Of a DNA stretch of 64,000 bases, positions 34,820-44,353 are shown piece after piece. This DNA comes from Cyclobacteriaceae bacterium (GTDB lineage: Bacteria; Bacteroidota; Bacteroidia; Cytophagales; Cyclobacteriaceae), in the NCBI GenBank assembly GCA_016787755.1, contig JAEUUA010000025.1, forward strand, positions 372,001-436,000, read 5' to 3'. Made by a program: the position numbers and the translations under genes. Under the pieces are notes generated by a model that saw only the letters and a program-made list of their open reading frames with translations, made no database searches and was not told the origin of the DNA. Position 1 is the stretch's first letter. The number at the start of each line of letters is the position of its first letter.

Positions 34820-36901
34820 CTAAAAAACAAGCAGTTTTTCAATTTCACTTGCAACTTTCTCGGCATTGGGCAACATCATTTTTTCTAGTTCACTATTAAG
34901 AGGAACCGCTGGAAGGTTAGCCGCTCCAAAAGTCCAAACAGGGGCATCGAGATAATTAAAACATTCCTTTGAAATTCTGCCTGCCAATGATTCTGCAAAA
35001 GAATTCATTAAAGGCTCTTCGGTAAGAACAAAAGCCCGACCATGCCTTTTCACTGATTCCAGAATTAAAGTCCAGTCAATAGGATTAAGCGTCCTTAGGT
35101 CAACGATTTCAATTCTACCAACAAAGTTTTTTGAAGCCTCCCTGGCCCAATAGACTCCCATCCCGTAGGTAATTATTACTGCACTTTCACCAGATTGAAT
35201 TTTTTCTTCATTGGCAGCTTGAAAAATAGTGGCGATGCCTAACGGGAGTATATACTCAGAATCGGGCTCAATTGTTTTCGCTTCCGCAGTACCGGTCACT
35301 TTACTCCAATACAAACCTTTATGCTCAAGCATAACAACAGGATTCGGATCATAATAAGCCGCTTTCATTAAGCCTTTCATATCAGCCGCGTTGCTTGGGT
35401 ACACCACTTTAATTCCGCGTATCGTGAGAAGCGTTGACTCAATGCTTCCTGAATGATACGGTCCTCCGCTTCCATACGCACCAATGGGTACGCGAATGAG
35501 GGATTGAATTGGAAATTTTCCTTTCGAGAGGTAACAGCTTTTTGACAATTCCTCAACCAATTGATTCAATGCTGGCCAGATATAATCAGCAAATTGAATC
35601 TCCACAATTGCCTTTACCCCCACGGCACTCATCCCGGCAGTTGACCCAACAATGTAGGCTTCCTGAATGGGTGTGTTGAACACGCGATGATCTCCATACT
35701 TCTGCGCAAGCGTGGCAGCCTCACGAAAAACCCCACCCAACCTTCTTCCTACATCCTGACCATAAAATAAAGCTTCAGGATGTTTTCTCAAGATTTCATC
35801 TACGGCATGCAAGGCAGCATCCACCATTAGAACCTTCTCCCCTTTCTTTGGCACCCTGATTCCTTGTTCTATTTTAATTGGCGTTGCAGCAAACTCATGT
35901 GTATCAAATTCAGTTGGCTCAGGATCAGCGGAAGCTAACGCACTATCGAAATGTGATTTTATTTTTTCGATGGCTCTTTTCTTAACCTCTTTAATCTTTT
36001 CTTTTGAGTTTTTTAACTTCAATAAACTCTTTTCCAAAATCAGAATAGGGTCTCGTTTTTGATGTGCAGCCAAATCTTCCTGACGATACCATTCCCTTCG
36101 CACTCCTGAGGTATGATGGCCCAACAGTGGGCATGTAGCATGAATAAGTATTGGTAATCGCTTGGCGCGAACAAAGGCAATAGCCTCTTTCATCACCTGG
36201 AAACTTTTTATAAAGTCTGATCCATCCACCCGTTTACGTGCAAGACCTTTAAACCCGGCTGCATAGTCAAAAGCATCCATGGCACGCATCTCTTTGGCTG
36301 TTGCAGAAATGCCCCAGCCATTATCTTGTATTAAATAAATAATGGGTAATTTTTTTAATACAGCCATCTGAAAGGCTTCAGCTACTTCACCTTCTGTAAC
36401 TGATCCATCGCCTAATGAGCAAAGAACAATTGGCTTCTCTTTTCCTTTCATCAATTTTTGAGATTCGAGGTATGCAATTCCATGTGCCATTCCTGTTGCC
36501 GGAATTGCCTGCATGCCTGTTGCTGAGCTTTGATGTGGAATAATCGGGAGTCCCTTTCGCTTTACTGACGGATGACCATAATAAGTGCGCCCGCCTGAAA
36601 ACGGATCATCACGCTTGGCCATTAATTGGAGCATTAGCTCATAGGGTTCCATGCCTAACCCCAGCAACATCGATTCATCACGATAATATAAGGAAGCGTA
36701 ATCAAACTCCTTCAACTGCAATCCTGTTGCCAATTGTATTGCTTCATGCCCACGCGATGTACTATGCACATATTTACTACATACATCTTTGTTCTCTTCG
36801 TAGGATTCAGCCATACGCTTTGATACCTGCATTAATTCATAGGCCTTCCAAAGTAATTCAATCTTATTTATTCCTGCGTTCGCTTTCTTCGCTTCTGTCA
36901 T
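34820..36901 (-). CDS. 2-oxoacid dehydrogenase E1, fused alpha and beta subunits
   Basis: The 693-residue protein joins both halves of a ThDP-dependent E1. Residues 1-330 hold the alpha part with the ThDP motif CSLGDGSVTEGEVAEAF (Asn of the motif in LIQDNGWG). Residues 345-693 hold the beta part with LFYGQDVGRRLGGVFREA and PIGAYGSGGPYHSGSIE. The sequence is closest in style to branched-chain or general 2-oxoacid E1 enzymes; the substrate is not certain. No E2 or E3 gene lies next to it. The fusion is well known in Bacteroidota. Confidence 0.93.
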   Translation of the reverse strand: MTEAKKANAGINKIELLWKAYELMQVSKRMAESYEENKDVCSKYVHSTSRGHEAIQLATGLQLKEFDYASLYYRDESMLLGLGMEPYELMLQLMAKRDDPFSGGRTYYGHPSVKRKGLPIIPHQSSATGMQAIPATGMAHGIAYLESQKLMKGKEKPIVLCSLGDGSVTEGEVAEAFQMAVLKKLPIIYLIQDNGWGISATAKEMRAMDAFDYAAGFKGLARKRVDGSDFIKSFQVMKEAIAFVRAKRLPILIHATCPLLGHHTSGVRREWYRQEDLAAHQKRDPILILEKSLLKLKNSKEKIKEVKKRAIEKIKSHFDSALASADPEPTEFDTHEFAATPIKIEQGIRVPKKGEKVLMVDAALHAVDEILRKHPEALFYGQDVGRRLGGVFREAATLAQKYGDHRVFNTPIQEAYIVGSTAGMSAVGVKAIVEIQFADYIWPALNQLVEELSKSCYLSKGKFPIQSLIRVPIGAYGSGGPYHSGSIESTLLTIRGIKVVYPSNAADMKGLMKAAYYDPNPVVMLEHKGLYWSKVTGTAEAKTIEPDSEYILPLGIATIFQAANEEKIQSGESAVIITYGMGVYWAREASKNFVGRIEIVDLRTLNPIDWTLILESVKRHGRAFVLTEEPLMNSFAESLAGRISKECFNYLDAPVWTFGAANLPAVPLNSELEKMMLPNAEKVASEIEKLLVF

Positions 36902-36921
36902 TATTTAACGGTTGAATTGAT

Positions 36922-36929
36922 CAAATATA
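36922..36929 (-). promoter_or_regulatory. -7 promoter element upstream of the fused E1 gene
   Basis: The minus strand reads TATATTTG, an exact TAnnTTTG match, 20 bases upstream of the E1 start codon. No TTTG is seen at the -33 position. Confidence 0.45.
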
Positions 36930-37018
36930 AATATTTTAATGGTTAGTAATTCTTTAAAAATAGTTGCTCCACATAATAAACAAAGGTACTTTACTTTCGA
37001 AAAGAGTGTTCAAAATTT

Positions 37019-38929
37019 ATGGGCCTTTGGAGGACAGTTAGCTATTGGGGTACTAATAAAACGGAAAATCTGCATCAATTGCGAAATGTGGTGCTAACCA
37101 ACCGCGTAAGCATTCTTATCGCTTGTTTTACTTTTCTATTATCAATCCTTTCAATACTTTCCTTTGGATTTATCTACTCCTCTCAATTAGCATTGCTTTT
37201 TTCATTTATCTTCATTTTGCCTCTTTTCATAAATAGAGCAGGTTTTTTATTTGCAGGGAGAATTCTTCTATCGGTGGTGCTCAGCATTGCCTCTTTAGTA
37301 ACATCGATTCTTGATAAGTTTGATTATTTCTTACTGGAAGAATTTCAATATTTTGAATTTAGGCTTACCCTGCTAGCCGCTACTTTGTTTCCGTTTATCT
37401 TATTTAAACTAGAGGAAAATAAATATTGGATATCAGCATTGGCCATTAACTTTTTATGCTTGATTTTATACGATCCAGCTCACGAGCTTTTTGGGGTAGG
37501 CTACTATCAGATGGGATTAACGGGGCCCAATTATTATTTTTTAAACTACATGGTTGCAACTACATTTTTTGTAATCGCTGGCAGTGCTTATTTTATAAAA
37601 CGAAGTTTTGAGAAGTCAGAAAATGAAAATCAATCATTAATTGAAACCCTTCATCAGGCAAACACCCGATTAAAACAGCAAAGTCAACTCCTTCAAGCCA
37701 AGCAGCAAGAACTCATTCAAGCTAATAATCTGATTGAAAAGCAAAGAGAAATGATTGCCCTGGAAAACACTCAATTGGCGGAAGAGATTCTTGAGAAGAA
37801 TAAACAGTTAATGGAAACCAATACGGAATTAGTTAACCATAACAACGATCTCCAGCAATTTTCCTATACTATTTCTCACAACCTGCGAGGTCCGGTAGCC
37901 AGTATTGCCGGCCTATTAAGTCTTATCGATCCAGCAGAATTAGGGCCTAATAATCTCCCTCTCATTGAACATTTTAAGAATTCATTTACCTCGTTGGATA
38001 ATACGATTAAAGATCTTAGCAACATTATTGATATTCGTAATAAGGTTACACGGATTCGTCAAAAATTAAATTTAGCGGAAGAGGTTGAGCACCTCAAAAC
38101 CCTCCTAAAGCGAGAGATAGAGGATAACGATGTATTGATTTCAGAAAGCTTTGATCATGCTCCAGAGATTTATTCTGTTAAAATTATGATTCATAGCATT
38201 CTCTACAATTTAATAAGTAATGCCATTAAGTACCGGCATCCGGATAAGGTTTGTCACATAAATATCAGCTCTTTTCAAGAAGATAATTTCATAAAACTAA
38301 TTATTGAGGATAATGGAATTGGAATTGATATGGATCGATTTGGCGATAAAGTATTCAGCCTATACAAGCGATTTCATACCCATATCGAAGGGAAAGGGTT
38401 AGGGTTGTTTTTGGTAAAACTTCAGACCGAAACAATGGGTGGTAGAATTGAAGTTAAAAGCGCTCCCAATCAGGGCAGCACATTTTCTGTTTATCTTAAA
38501 ATTCCGGAAAATATTGGCGAGCAATTGATTTTTGAGAATGACGTGGCAAAAGTGTATTATGATGCTTCTACCGAGTCATTGTGTTGTATCTGGCAGCGGA
38601 CTCATAGTGCCGAAGAATTCGAACAGGTACTATCCCTTTCACTGGATTTCCTTAAAGCGTATCGAACACCCAATTGGATTTCAGACATACGCAAAGTTCC
38701 TATGCGAAAGGAAGATGAGTTAAACGAAATACGAGCAAAGTATAGTCAGGAGTATCTCAAATTAGGCGTTAAACGGATAGCCGTCATTATGAATTCAGAG
38801 GAATATACCATCAACGATCTCAAACAAAAACAGGAGCAAATAAAAAATGCCTATCCCATATCTTATACTTTCTTTGAATCATCTAAAAATGCCTATGACT
38901 GGATCAAAAATCAAATCAATCAAGAATGA
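37019..38929 (+). CDS. membrane sensor histidine kinase with C-terminal STAS-like domain
   Basis: The 636-residue protein has about six N-terminal transmembrane helices (residues 25-190), a long coiled coil (200-270) and a HisKA domain with SYTISHNLRGPVASIAG (His286). The HATPase domain has LYNLISNAIKYRHP, LIIEDNGIGID and GKGLGLFLVK. About 130 extra residues at the C-terminus (505-636) resemble the SpoIIAA/STAS-like fold. No response regulator gene is adjacent, so the phosphorelay partner is unknown. The 3' end faces aroF at a distance of 9 bases. Confidence 0.9.
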   Translation: MGLWRTVSYWGTNKTENLHQLRNVVLTNRVSILIACFTFLLSILSILSFGFIYSSQLALLFSFIFILPLFINRAGFLFAGRILLSVVLSIASLVTSILDKFDYFLLEEFQYFEFRLTLLAATLFPFILFKLEENKYWISALAINFLCLILYDPAHELFGVGYYQMGLTGPNYYFLNYMVATTFFVIAGSAYFIKRSFEKSENENQSLIETLHQANTRLKQQSQLLQAKQQELIQANNLIEKQREMIALENTQLAEEILEKNKQLMETNTELVNHNNDLQQFSYTISHNLRGPVASIAGLLSLIDPAELGPNNLPLIEHFKNSFTSLDNTIKDLSNIIDIRNKVTRIRQKLNLAEEVEHLKTLLKREIEDNDVLISESFDHAPEIYSVKIMIHSILYNLISNAIKYRHPDKVCHINISSFQEDNFIKLIIEDNGIGIDMDRFGDKVFSLYKRFHTHIEGKGLGLFLVKLQTETMGGRIEVKSAPNQGSTFSVYLKIPENIGEQLIFENDVAKVYYDASTESLCCIWQRTHSAEEFEQVLSLSLDFLKAYRTPNWISDIRKVPMRKEDELNEIRAKYSQEYLKLGVKRIAVIMNSEEYTINDLKQKQEQIKNAYPISYTFFESSKNAYDWIKNQINQE

Positions 38930-38938
38930 TCTTTTTCA

Positions 38939-39952
38939 TCAACTTTCTGCTGCTAATAACTCAAAAGCTTTCTTCAATTTACGCACCATGCGTGCTGACT
39001 CGTTAAAGTCAAGTGTTTGCTGGCCATCACTAAATGCTTCTTCTGGTTTTTGATGGGTCTCATAAATAATCCCATCAGCCCCTGCCATGACGGAAGCCAA
39101 CGCGATTGATTCAACATATTCCCTAATTCCAATAGCATGAGATGGATCGGCCACCACAGGCAAATGAGTTTTCGATTTAAGAATGGGAATCGCATTGATG
39201 TCCATCGTATTCCGGCTTGCTTTCTCGTACGTACGAATACCTCGCTCGCACAAAATTAATTTCTCATTACCTGCTGAGAAAACATACTCGGCAGAAGAGA
39301 GCAACTCTTCAATTGTGCCTGAAATACCTCGCTTAATCAATACGGGTTTATCCACCTTACCCAATTCATCCAGCAAGTTATAGTTTTGCGTATTCCTTGC
39401 CCCTACCTGAAACACATCCACATACGGATACATGGTCTCAATCTGACTTACCTGCATTACTTCACTGATAATTTTAATGCCTGCTGCCTGGGCACGCTCA
39501 TGCCACATCTTCAATCCATCAATGCCCAATCCGCGAAATGCATACGGTGAACTGCGAGGCTTGTAAACTCCACCACGCATAATCCGAACTCCGTTTTCCT
39601 TCAAATGATTAATGGTAAGATCCACTTGTTGCTCATTCTCTATTGAACAGGGGCCGGCCATAATAGAAAGATTACCTCCTCCCACGGTTACGCCATCACC
39701 CAGATCTATGACTGTAGGCTCAACCTTCCACTTACCCGAAACCAACTTATACTCATCCGACACCCGATGAATATCAGCAATGCCCCTCATGTGCCCGACC
39801 TGTCGAACATCAAATTCTTTTTTGCCAATACCTATTAAATAGGATCCGCGCTGCGTAGTTACTTCCATGGTTTTGTAACCAAGAGAGGTAATCTTTTCAA
39901 CGATCATTTGTTTATCCTGAGTTTGTATAGTGGGTTGTAATTGTATAATCAT
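38939..39952 (-). CDS. aroF: 3-deoxy-7-phosphoheptulonate (DAHP) synthase, AroF/AroG type I-beta
   Basis: The 337-residue enzyme has a ferredoxin-like N-terminal regulatory domain (residues 1-70, with VEKITSLGYKTMEVTTQRGS). The barrel has SIMAGPCSIENEQQV, MRGGVYKPRSSPYAFRGLG, LIKRGISGTIEELL and VVADPSHAIG. This is the I-beta type with feedback domain, as in Thermotoga. It starts the shikimate pathway from PEP and erythrose-4-P. As the last gene of the trp operon, 2 bases after trpA, its output is tied to tryptophan demand. Confidence 0.95.
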   Translation of the reverse strand: MIIQLQPTIQTQDKQMIVEKITSLGYKTMEVTTQRGSYLIGIGKKEFDVRQVGHMRGIADIHRVSDEYKLVSGKWKVEPTVIDLGDGVTVGGGNLSIMAGPCSIENEQQVDLTINHLKENGVRIMRGGVYKPRSSPYAFRGLGIDGLKMWHERAQAAGIKIISEVMQVSQIETMYPYVDVFQVGARNTQNYNLLDELGKVDKPVLIKRGISGTIEELLSSAEYVFSAGNEKLILCERGIRTYEKASRNTMDINAIPILKSKTHLPVVADPSHAIGIREYVESIALASVMAGADGIIYETHQKPEEAFSDGQQTLDFNESARMVRKLKKAFELLAAES

Positions 39953-39954
39953 AT

Positions 39955-40731
39955 TTATGAAATCAAAGATTGAACAAATTGATGAATGTCTTCCTGCTGG
40001 TTTTTGCTTTCCTTAAGACAAGTTATGAAGGAACTCCCAACAATGGCACCCGCCCCGTACTCGCATGCCTGCGAATAAGTCTTATGATTTGAGATCCCAA
40101 AACCAATCAGAAAGGGATGGGTAAGCTTAAACGATTGCAGCTTCCTGAAATAATCCTGTTGCTCCTTTGAAAACTCTTTTTTTGCTCCGGTTGTGCTGGA
40201 TGATGAAACTGCATAAATAAATCCTGAACTAAGGGCATCGATCTTCTTGATTCGGGCATCTGGAGTTGTAGGCGAAATCAAAAAGGAAATACTGAGATTC
40301 AATGACTCCATTAACTCCTTGTAATGTTTAACATATTCATCTATAGGAAGATCAGGAAGAATCAATCCATCCACACCTGCTGCTGAAGCCTTTGTACAAA
40401 ACTTCTCAACACCATATTGCATTACCGGATTAAGGTAACCCATTAACACAATGGGCATTTTTAGTTTGGCACGGAGCTCAGCGACTTGGTTCAACAGCAA
40501 CTCAACATTCATTCCCTGATTAAGCGCTATCTTATTGCTTTCCTGAATGGTGGGTCCGTCAGCAATTGGATCGGAGAATGGAATTCCTATTTCAATCATA
40601 TCCACTCCAGCCGCTTCTAAATGTATTCCAATGGAAACCGTATCCTGTAAAGTTGGAAACCCAGCAGTATAAAACACTGATAAAATATTTTTCTTCTTTC
40701 TCGCAAATAATTTTGTGATTCTATTTTCCAT
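39955..40731 (-). CDS. trpA: tryptophan synthase alpha chain
   Basis: The 258-residue TIM barrel has AAGVDMIEIGIPFSDPIADG (catalytic Glu/Asp) and GVDGLILPDLPIDEY, followed by IYAVSSSSTTGAKK and a phosphate-binding GFGISNHKT segment. It cleaves indole-3-glycerol phosphate and channels indole to TrpB. It lies 1 base after the DUF1684 gene, which separates it from trpB. This break of trpB-trpA is unusual. Confidence 0.96.
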   Translation of the reverse strand: MENRITKLFARKKKNILSVFYTAGFPTLQDTVSIGIHLEAAGVDMIEIGIPFSDPIADGPTIQESNKIALNQGMNVELLLNQVAELRAKLKMPIVLMGYLNPVMQYGVEKFCTKASAAGVDGLILPDLPIDEYVKHYKELMESLNLSISFLISPTTPDARIKKIDALSSGFIYAVSSSSTTGAKKEFSKEQQDYFRKLQSFKLTHPFLIGFGISNHKTYSQACEYGAGAIVGSSFITCLKESKNQQEDIHQFVQSLIS

Positions 40732-40732
40732 G

Positions 40733-41686
40733 TTAATGAGTATCGAGGTGATAGTTTTTTTCTCCGGCCCGAATTGCTATCGGCAAAACATTTTGTGCAG
40801 GTGGTAACGGACAGGTAGCAAAAGGCGTGAATGCACACGGTGGATTATACGCTTTATTGAAATCGATTATTGTACGACCATTCGCATCGGGAATTTTTAT
40901 ATACATATATCTTCCGGCAGGATACGTTTCAGTTTCATTAGTAAGATCGCCAAAGATGATAAACAATTCATCTTTACCGCCTTCTAATGCATCTAACCTA
41001 TATTCCTTTCCTTTAAGTGTAAATACTAATGTGCCCGGAGAAGTCTGAGCAGTTGTTTGACCTAACACATTGGTGATATCAATTTTCCGTGGTGCAGCAG
41101 GAATTTCCAACATGGCTTCCACCCGCCATTCAGGATTTACTTCATATCGTTCTATTCCCGTAAACTCTTCAATCAACTTACTTTCTAAATCTCTTAATCG
41201 AATCCCAACTTGATCATCGCGCTTAATCACAAACCACTGAAGTGAGCCATGCGATAGTAAACTATTCTTTGCTGAATCTGGATGGAAAATGATTTTTTCA
41301 GTGATTGGAATTCCTCTGTCCGAAATATCAACACCTGGTAAAACATTTAGCTGAACACTCGTATTCTTAACCAAAAAGAAGCCTGCCTTCGCAGCCATCT
41401 TCCCTTTCGGGAAAACCAAATCATTTGAATCATCACTACCAACCGTGTTTACTCCTTCCTTCAACCAAAACAAACCAGCAATATTTAACCACCCATTATC
41501 ACTTTTTAGTTCCGTTAATCTTTTCTGAAACCATTCCTCAACTTCAACTTTATGAACTTCCGCATCAAGAACAGGTTGATCGGATTTTTTTGAATCACAA
41601 TTCGACAGAGTCAAGACACTTACCGCAAAGGCGCAAAGGGCGCAAAGAAAAATTTTATATTCATTAATTCCTTTAAAGAAATTCAT
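40733..41686 (-). CDS. DUF1684 lipoprotein inserted between trpB and trpA
   Basis: The 317-residue protein has a lipoprotein signal peptide (MNFFKGINEYKIFLCALCAF, then LTLSNC) and a DUF1684 domain. The C-terminal motif is YPAGRYMYIKIP followed by FNKAYNPPCAFTPFATCPLP, the most conserved part of that family. I use the ATG at 41686, which starts the signal peptide; the frame is open to 41746. The function of DUF1684 is unknown. Its position inside the trp operon gives no obvious metabolic reason, so it may simply ride on trp control. Confidence 0.9.
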   Translation of the reverse strand: MNFFKGINEYKIFLCALCAFAVSVLTLSNCDSKKSDQPVLDAEVHKVEVEEWFQKRLTELKSDNGWLNIAGLFWLKEGVNTVGSDDSNDLVFPKGKMAAKAGFFLVKNTSVQLNVLPGVDISDRGIPITEKIIFHPDSAKNSLLSHGSLQWFVIKRDDQVGIRLRDLESKLIEEFTGIERYEVNPEWRVEAMLEIPAAPRKIDITNVLGQTTAQTSPGTLVFTLKGKEYRLDALEGGKDELFIIFGDLTNETETYPAGRYMYIKIPDANGRTIIDFNKAYNPPCAFTPFATCPLPPAQNVLPIAIRAGEKNYHLDTH

Positions 41687-41730
41687 AAAATTTAAATCGT
41701 CAATCGTAATTCTTAATTCGTACTTAATAT

Positions 41731-42912
41731 CTAATATTTTCCCCACCGGATATAAGACTCCAGGTCTTTATCGCCACGACCAGAAAGATTAATAACCACA
41801 ACATCATCCTTCGTTAACTCCATCACTTTCAAGGCAGCCATAGCATGAGCAGATTCTATGGCCGGAATAATTCCTTCAGTCCTACTTAACTCTATTCCGG
41901 CATTCATGGCTTCATCGTCCGTAACATTAATAAACTGAACCCTTCCGGTTTCAAATAAATGAGCATGCATAGGGCCAATGCCTGGATAGTCCAGCCCTGC
42001 TGAAATTGAATAAGGCTCAATGACTTGTCCATCTGCTGTTTGCATCAGCAAGGTTTTACTTCCGTGCAACACACCCGCCTTGCCCAGGGCAGTCGTTGCA
42101 GCAGACTCACCACTATCTACCCCCTTGCCAGCAGCTTCAACTCCTATCAAATTCACATGTTCATCCGAAAGGAAATGATAAAAAGCTCCCGCTGCATTAC
42201 TGCCCCCACCCACACATGCCACTACATAATCAGGATACGGATTACCAATTTCGTTTTGTAATTGCTTTTTGATCTCTTCACTAATCACTGATTGAAAACG
42301 AGCAACCATATCAGGATAAGGATGAGGTCCAACCACAGAACCAATAATATAATGCGTATCGGTGGGATGATTAATCCAATGCCGCATGGCTTCATTGGTT
42401 GCGTCCTTCAAAGTCATGTTTCCCGATAAGGCCGGAACCACCTTGGTACCTAAAATTCGCATGCGCTCAACATTAGGTCGTTGGCGTTCCATATCCAACT
42501 TACCCATGTACACGATACACTCCATGCCCATGAGAGCACAAACCGTTGCAGTTGCCACACCATGTTGACCAGCACCAGTCTCGGCAATGATTTTTTCCTT
42601 GCCCAATTTCTTGGCCATCAAAATCTGACCGATTGTATTGTTGATCTTATGAGCCCCTGTATGACAAAGGTCCTCACGTTTCAGATAAATAGTGGCGTAG
42701 TATCTTTCCGATAATCGCTTCGCGAAATAAAGTGGAGTCGGCCGACCAACATAATTTTTTAAAAGATCATTGAACTCAGCCTGAAACGATGGCTCAGCCA
42801 TAATGCTTAAATAATTCTCACGGAGCTCTTCAATATTAGGATAAAGCATCTCGGGTATATAGGCTCCTCCAAACTGTCCGTAATAACCACTTTCATCTAC
42901 ATTATAATTCAT
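41731..42912 (-). CDS. trpB: tryptophan synthase beta chain
   Basis: The 393-residue PLP enzyme has YLKREDLCHTGAHKINNTIG, with the Schiff-base Lys near residue 87, then ETGAGQHGVATA, GSVVGPHPYP and VACVGGGSNAAG. It joins indole and serine to tryptophan. It is the TrpB1 type of standard length. It overlaps trpF by 4 bases, but 44 bases and a lipoprotein gene separate it from trpA. Confidence 0.97.
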   Translation of the reverse strand: MNYNVDESGYYGQFGGAYIPEMLYPNIEELRENYLSIMAEPSFQAEFNDLLKNYVGRPTPLYFAKRLSERYYATIYLKREDLCHTGAHKINNTIGQILMAKKLGKEKIIAETGAGQHGVATATVCALMGMECIVYMGKLDMERQRPNVERMRILGTKVVPALSGNMTLKDATNEAMRHWINHPTDTHYIIGSVVGPHPYPDMVARFQSVISEEIKKQLQNEIGNPYPDYVVACVGGGSNAAGAFYHFLSDEHVNLIGVEAAGKGVDSGESAATTALGKAGVLHGSKTLLMQTADGQVIEPYSISAGLDYPGIGPMHAHLFETGRVQFINVTDDEAMNAGIELSRTEGIIPAIESAHAMAALKVMELTKDDVVVINLSGRGDKDLESYIRWGKY

Positions 42913-43544
42913 AGTCGTAGGTTGTTTATTGCTTCTGATACTTTAGTAATGCTTTTTAATCCTGGAGAAAGTTCTACTCCGCTGTTTATATCAATCGCAT
43001 GAAGATTCAGCTTACTCAATGAGAGAATGTCTTTAATACTTTCAGAATCAATTCCACCACTCAAAAAGAATGGGATTTTGTTGTTATATTTTCTCAATAG
43101 CTTCCAATCAAATTTTATTGCATTGCCACCATAGCTCTTCCCTTTTGTGTCGAACAGAAGATACTCTGCCACATCAGAAAACTCAGATGTTACAGAAAAA
43201 TCAAATGCATCATCAACCCTAAAGACTTTGATAATTTTAATTCCTTTCTCTTTAAGATTATTACAATACGCTACTGACTCATCGCCATGAAGTTGAACAA
43301 AATCCAATTGATGATTTTTTATAGCACTCAATATGCCTTCCGCAGTCTCATTTACAAACACTCCTACTTTCATTGTAGAAGCGGGCAAGTCAGCAGGGAT
43401 TTGAAATTCAAAACCGACATACCGTGGCGAGTCTTTATAAAAAATAAAACCCATGTAATCCGGAGCCAAAGAACCTACCTCAACAATGTTCTTGCCTTCT
43501 CGCATTCCACAAATTTTAACTTTTATATGATTGTGTGCAGACAT
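42909..43544 (-). CDS. trpF: phosphoribosylanthranilate isomerase
   Basis: The 211-residue TIM barrel starts KVKICGMREGKNIVEVGSLA with the catalytic Cys, and has DYMGFIFYKDSPRYV, FVQLHGDES and PFFLSGGIDSESI. It converts phosphoribosylanthranilate to CdRP. It shares one base with trpC and overlaps trpB by 4 bases. Confidence 0.95.
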   Translation of the reverse strand: MSAHNHIKVKICGMREGKNIVEVGSLAPDYMGFIFYKDSPRYVGFEFQIPADLPASTMKVGVFVNETAEGILSAIKNHQLDFVQLHGDESVAYCNNLKEKGIKIIKVFRVDDAFDFSVTSEFSDVAEYLLFDTKGKSYGGNAIKFDWKLLRKYNNKIPFFLSGGIDSESIKDILSLSKLNLHAIDINSGVELSPGLKSITKVSEAINNLRL

Positions 43545-44353
43545 TACTTTTCAAGGCGTTTCAATTCTGTGATAAAATCACGACACGCTTTCTCAGGCCT
43601 GCTGTGTTGCATAAAGTTTTGCCCCATCAGAAATCCTTCGTAGCCAAATTTTCTCAACTCAACTATCGTGGTTGTGTTTTCAATCCCGCTTTCCGAAACT
43701 TTCACAAACTGTTTGGGAATTTTATCCGCCAGTTGTTTTGAGATTTCGATATCCGTAGAAAACGTTTTTAAATCCCGGTTGTTTACACCAATTAAATCTA
43801 CCTCAGCGATCAGGTTATCCTGGAGCTCTTTATTGTTATGAACCTCTAATAAAATTTCTAATTGCAACGTTTTGGCAACCTTAGCCAGCGAGTGAAGTTT
43901 AGCCGGCTCTAATACAGCAGCGATTAAAAGGATTGCATCCGCCCCCATCGATTTTGCTTCAATGATCTGATATTCATCAACCACAAAATCCTTTCGCAGG
44001 ATAGGACAAAAGTTAAACTTTCGCGCCACCATTAAGTCTTCCTTACTGCCTCCAAAATATTTTGAATCTGTTAGCACCGACAAAGCAGAAGCACCCGCTT
44101 GCATATATCCAATCGAAGTTCTCTCAATCGAAACATGAGCATTAATAATTCCTTTAGAGGGTGACTTTCTTTTGATTTCAGCGATGATACCCGACTTGTC
44201 CTCACGCTGAACATATTTCTTCAGGGAAACGACTTTCGATTGAAAATAGATGCTTTGCTCTAGCAACTTAACCGGATACAAAGACTTCCGCTCTTCAACT
44301 TCTTTATACTTTTCCTGAATGATTTCGTCTAAAATATTCATTCTACTTTTCAA
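43544..44353 (-). CDS. trpC: indole-3-glycerol phosphate synthase
   Basis: The 269-residue TIM barrel has GIIAEIKRKSPSKGIIN, with the catalytic Lys, then YFGGSKEDLMVA, ILRKDFVVDEYQI, LIGVNNRDLKTF and VSESGIEN. It closes the indole ring. The gene overlaps trpD by 11 bases. Confidence 0.96.
   Translation of the reverse strand: MKSRMNILDEIIQEKYKEVEERKSLYPVKLLEQSIYFQSKVVSLKKYVQREDKSGIIAEIKRKSPSKGIINAHVSIERTSIGYMQAGASALSVLTDSKYFGGSKEDLMVARKFNFCPILRKDFVVDEYQIIEAKSMGADAILLIAAVLEPAKLHSLAKVAKTLQLEILLEVHNNKELQDNLIAEVDLIGVNNRDLKTFSTDIEISKQLADKIPKQFVKVSESGIENTTTIVELRKFGYEGFLMGQNFMQHSRPEKACRDFITELKRLEK

Noticed and set aside
41687..41746. Longer N-terminus for the DUF1684 protein
   Set aside because: It would place 20 polar residues before the lipoprotein signal and overlap trpB. 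The ATG at 41686 fits the signal peptide.
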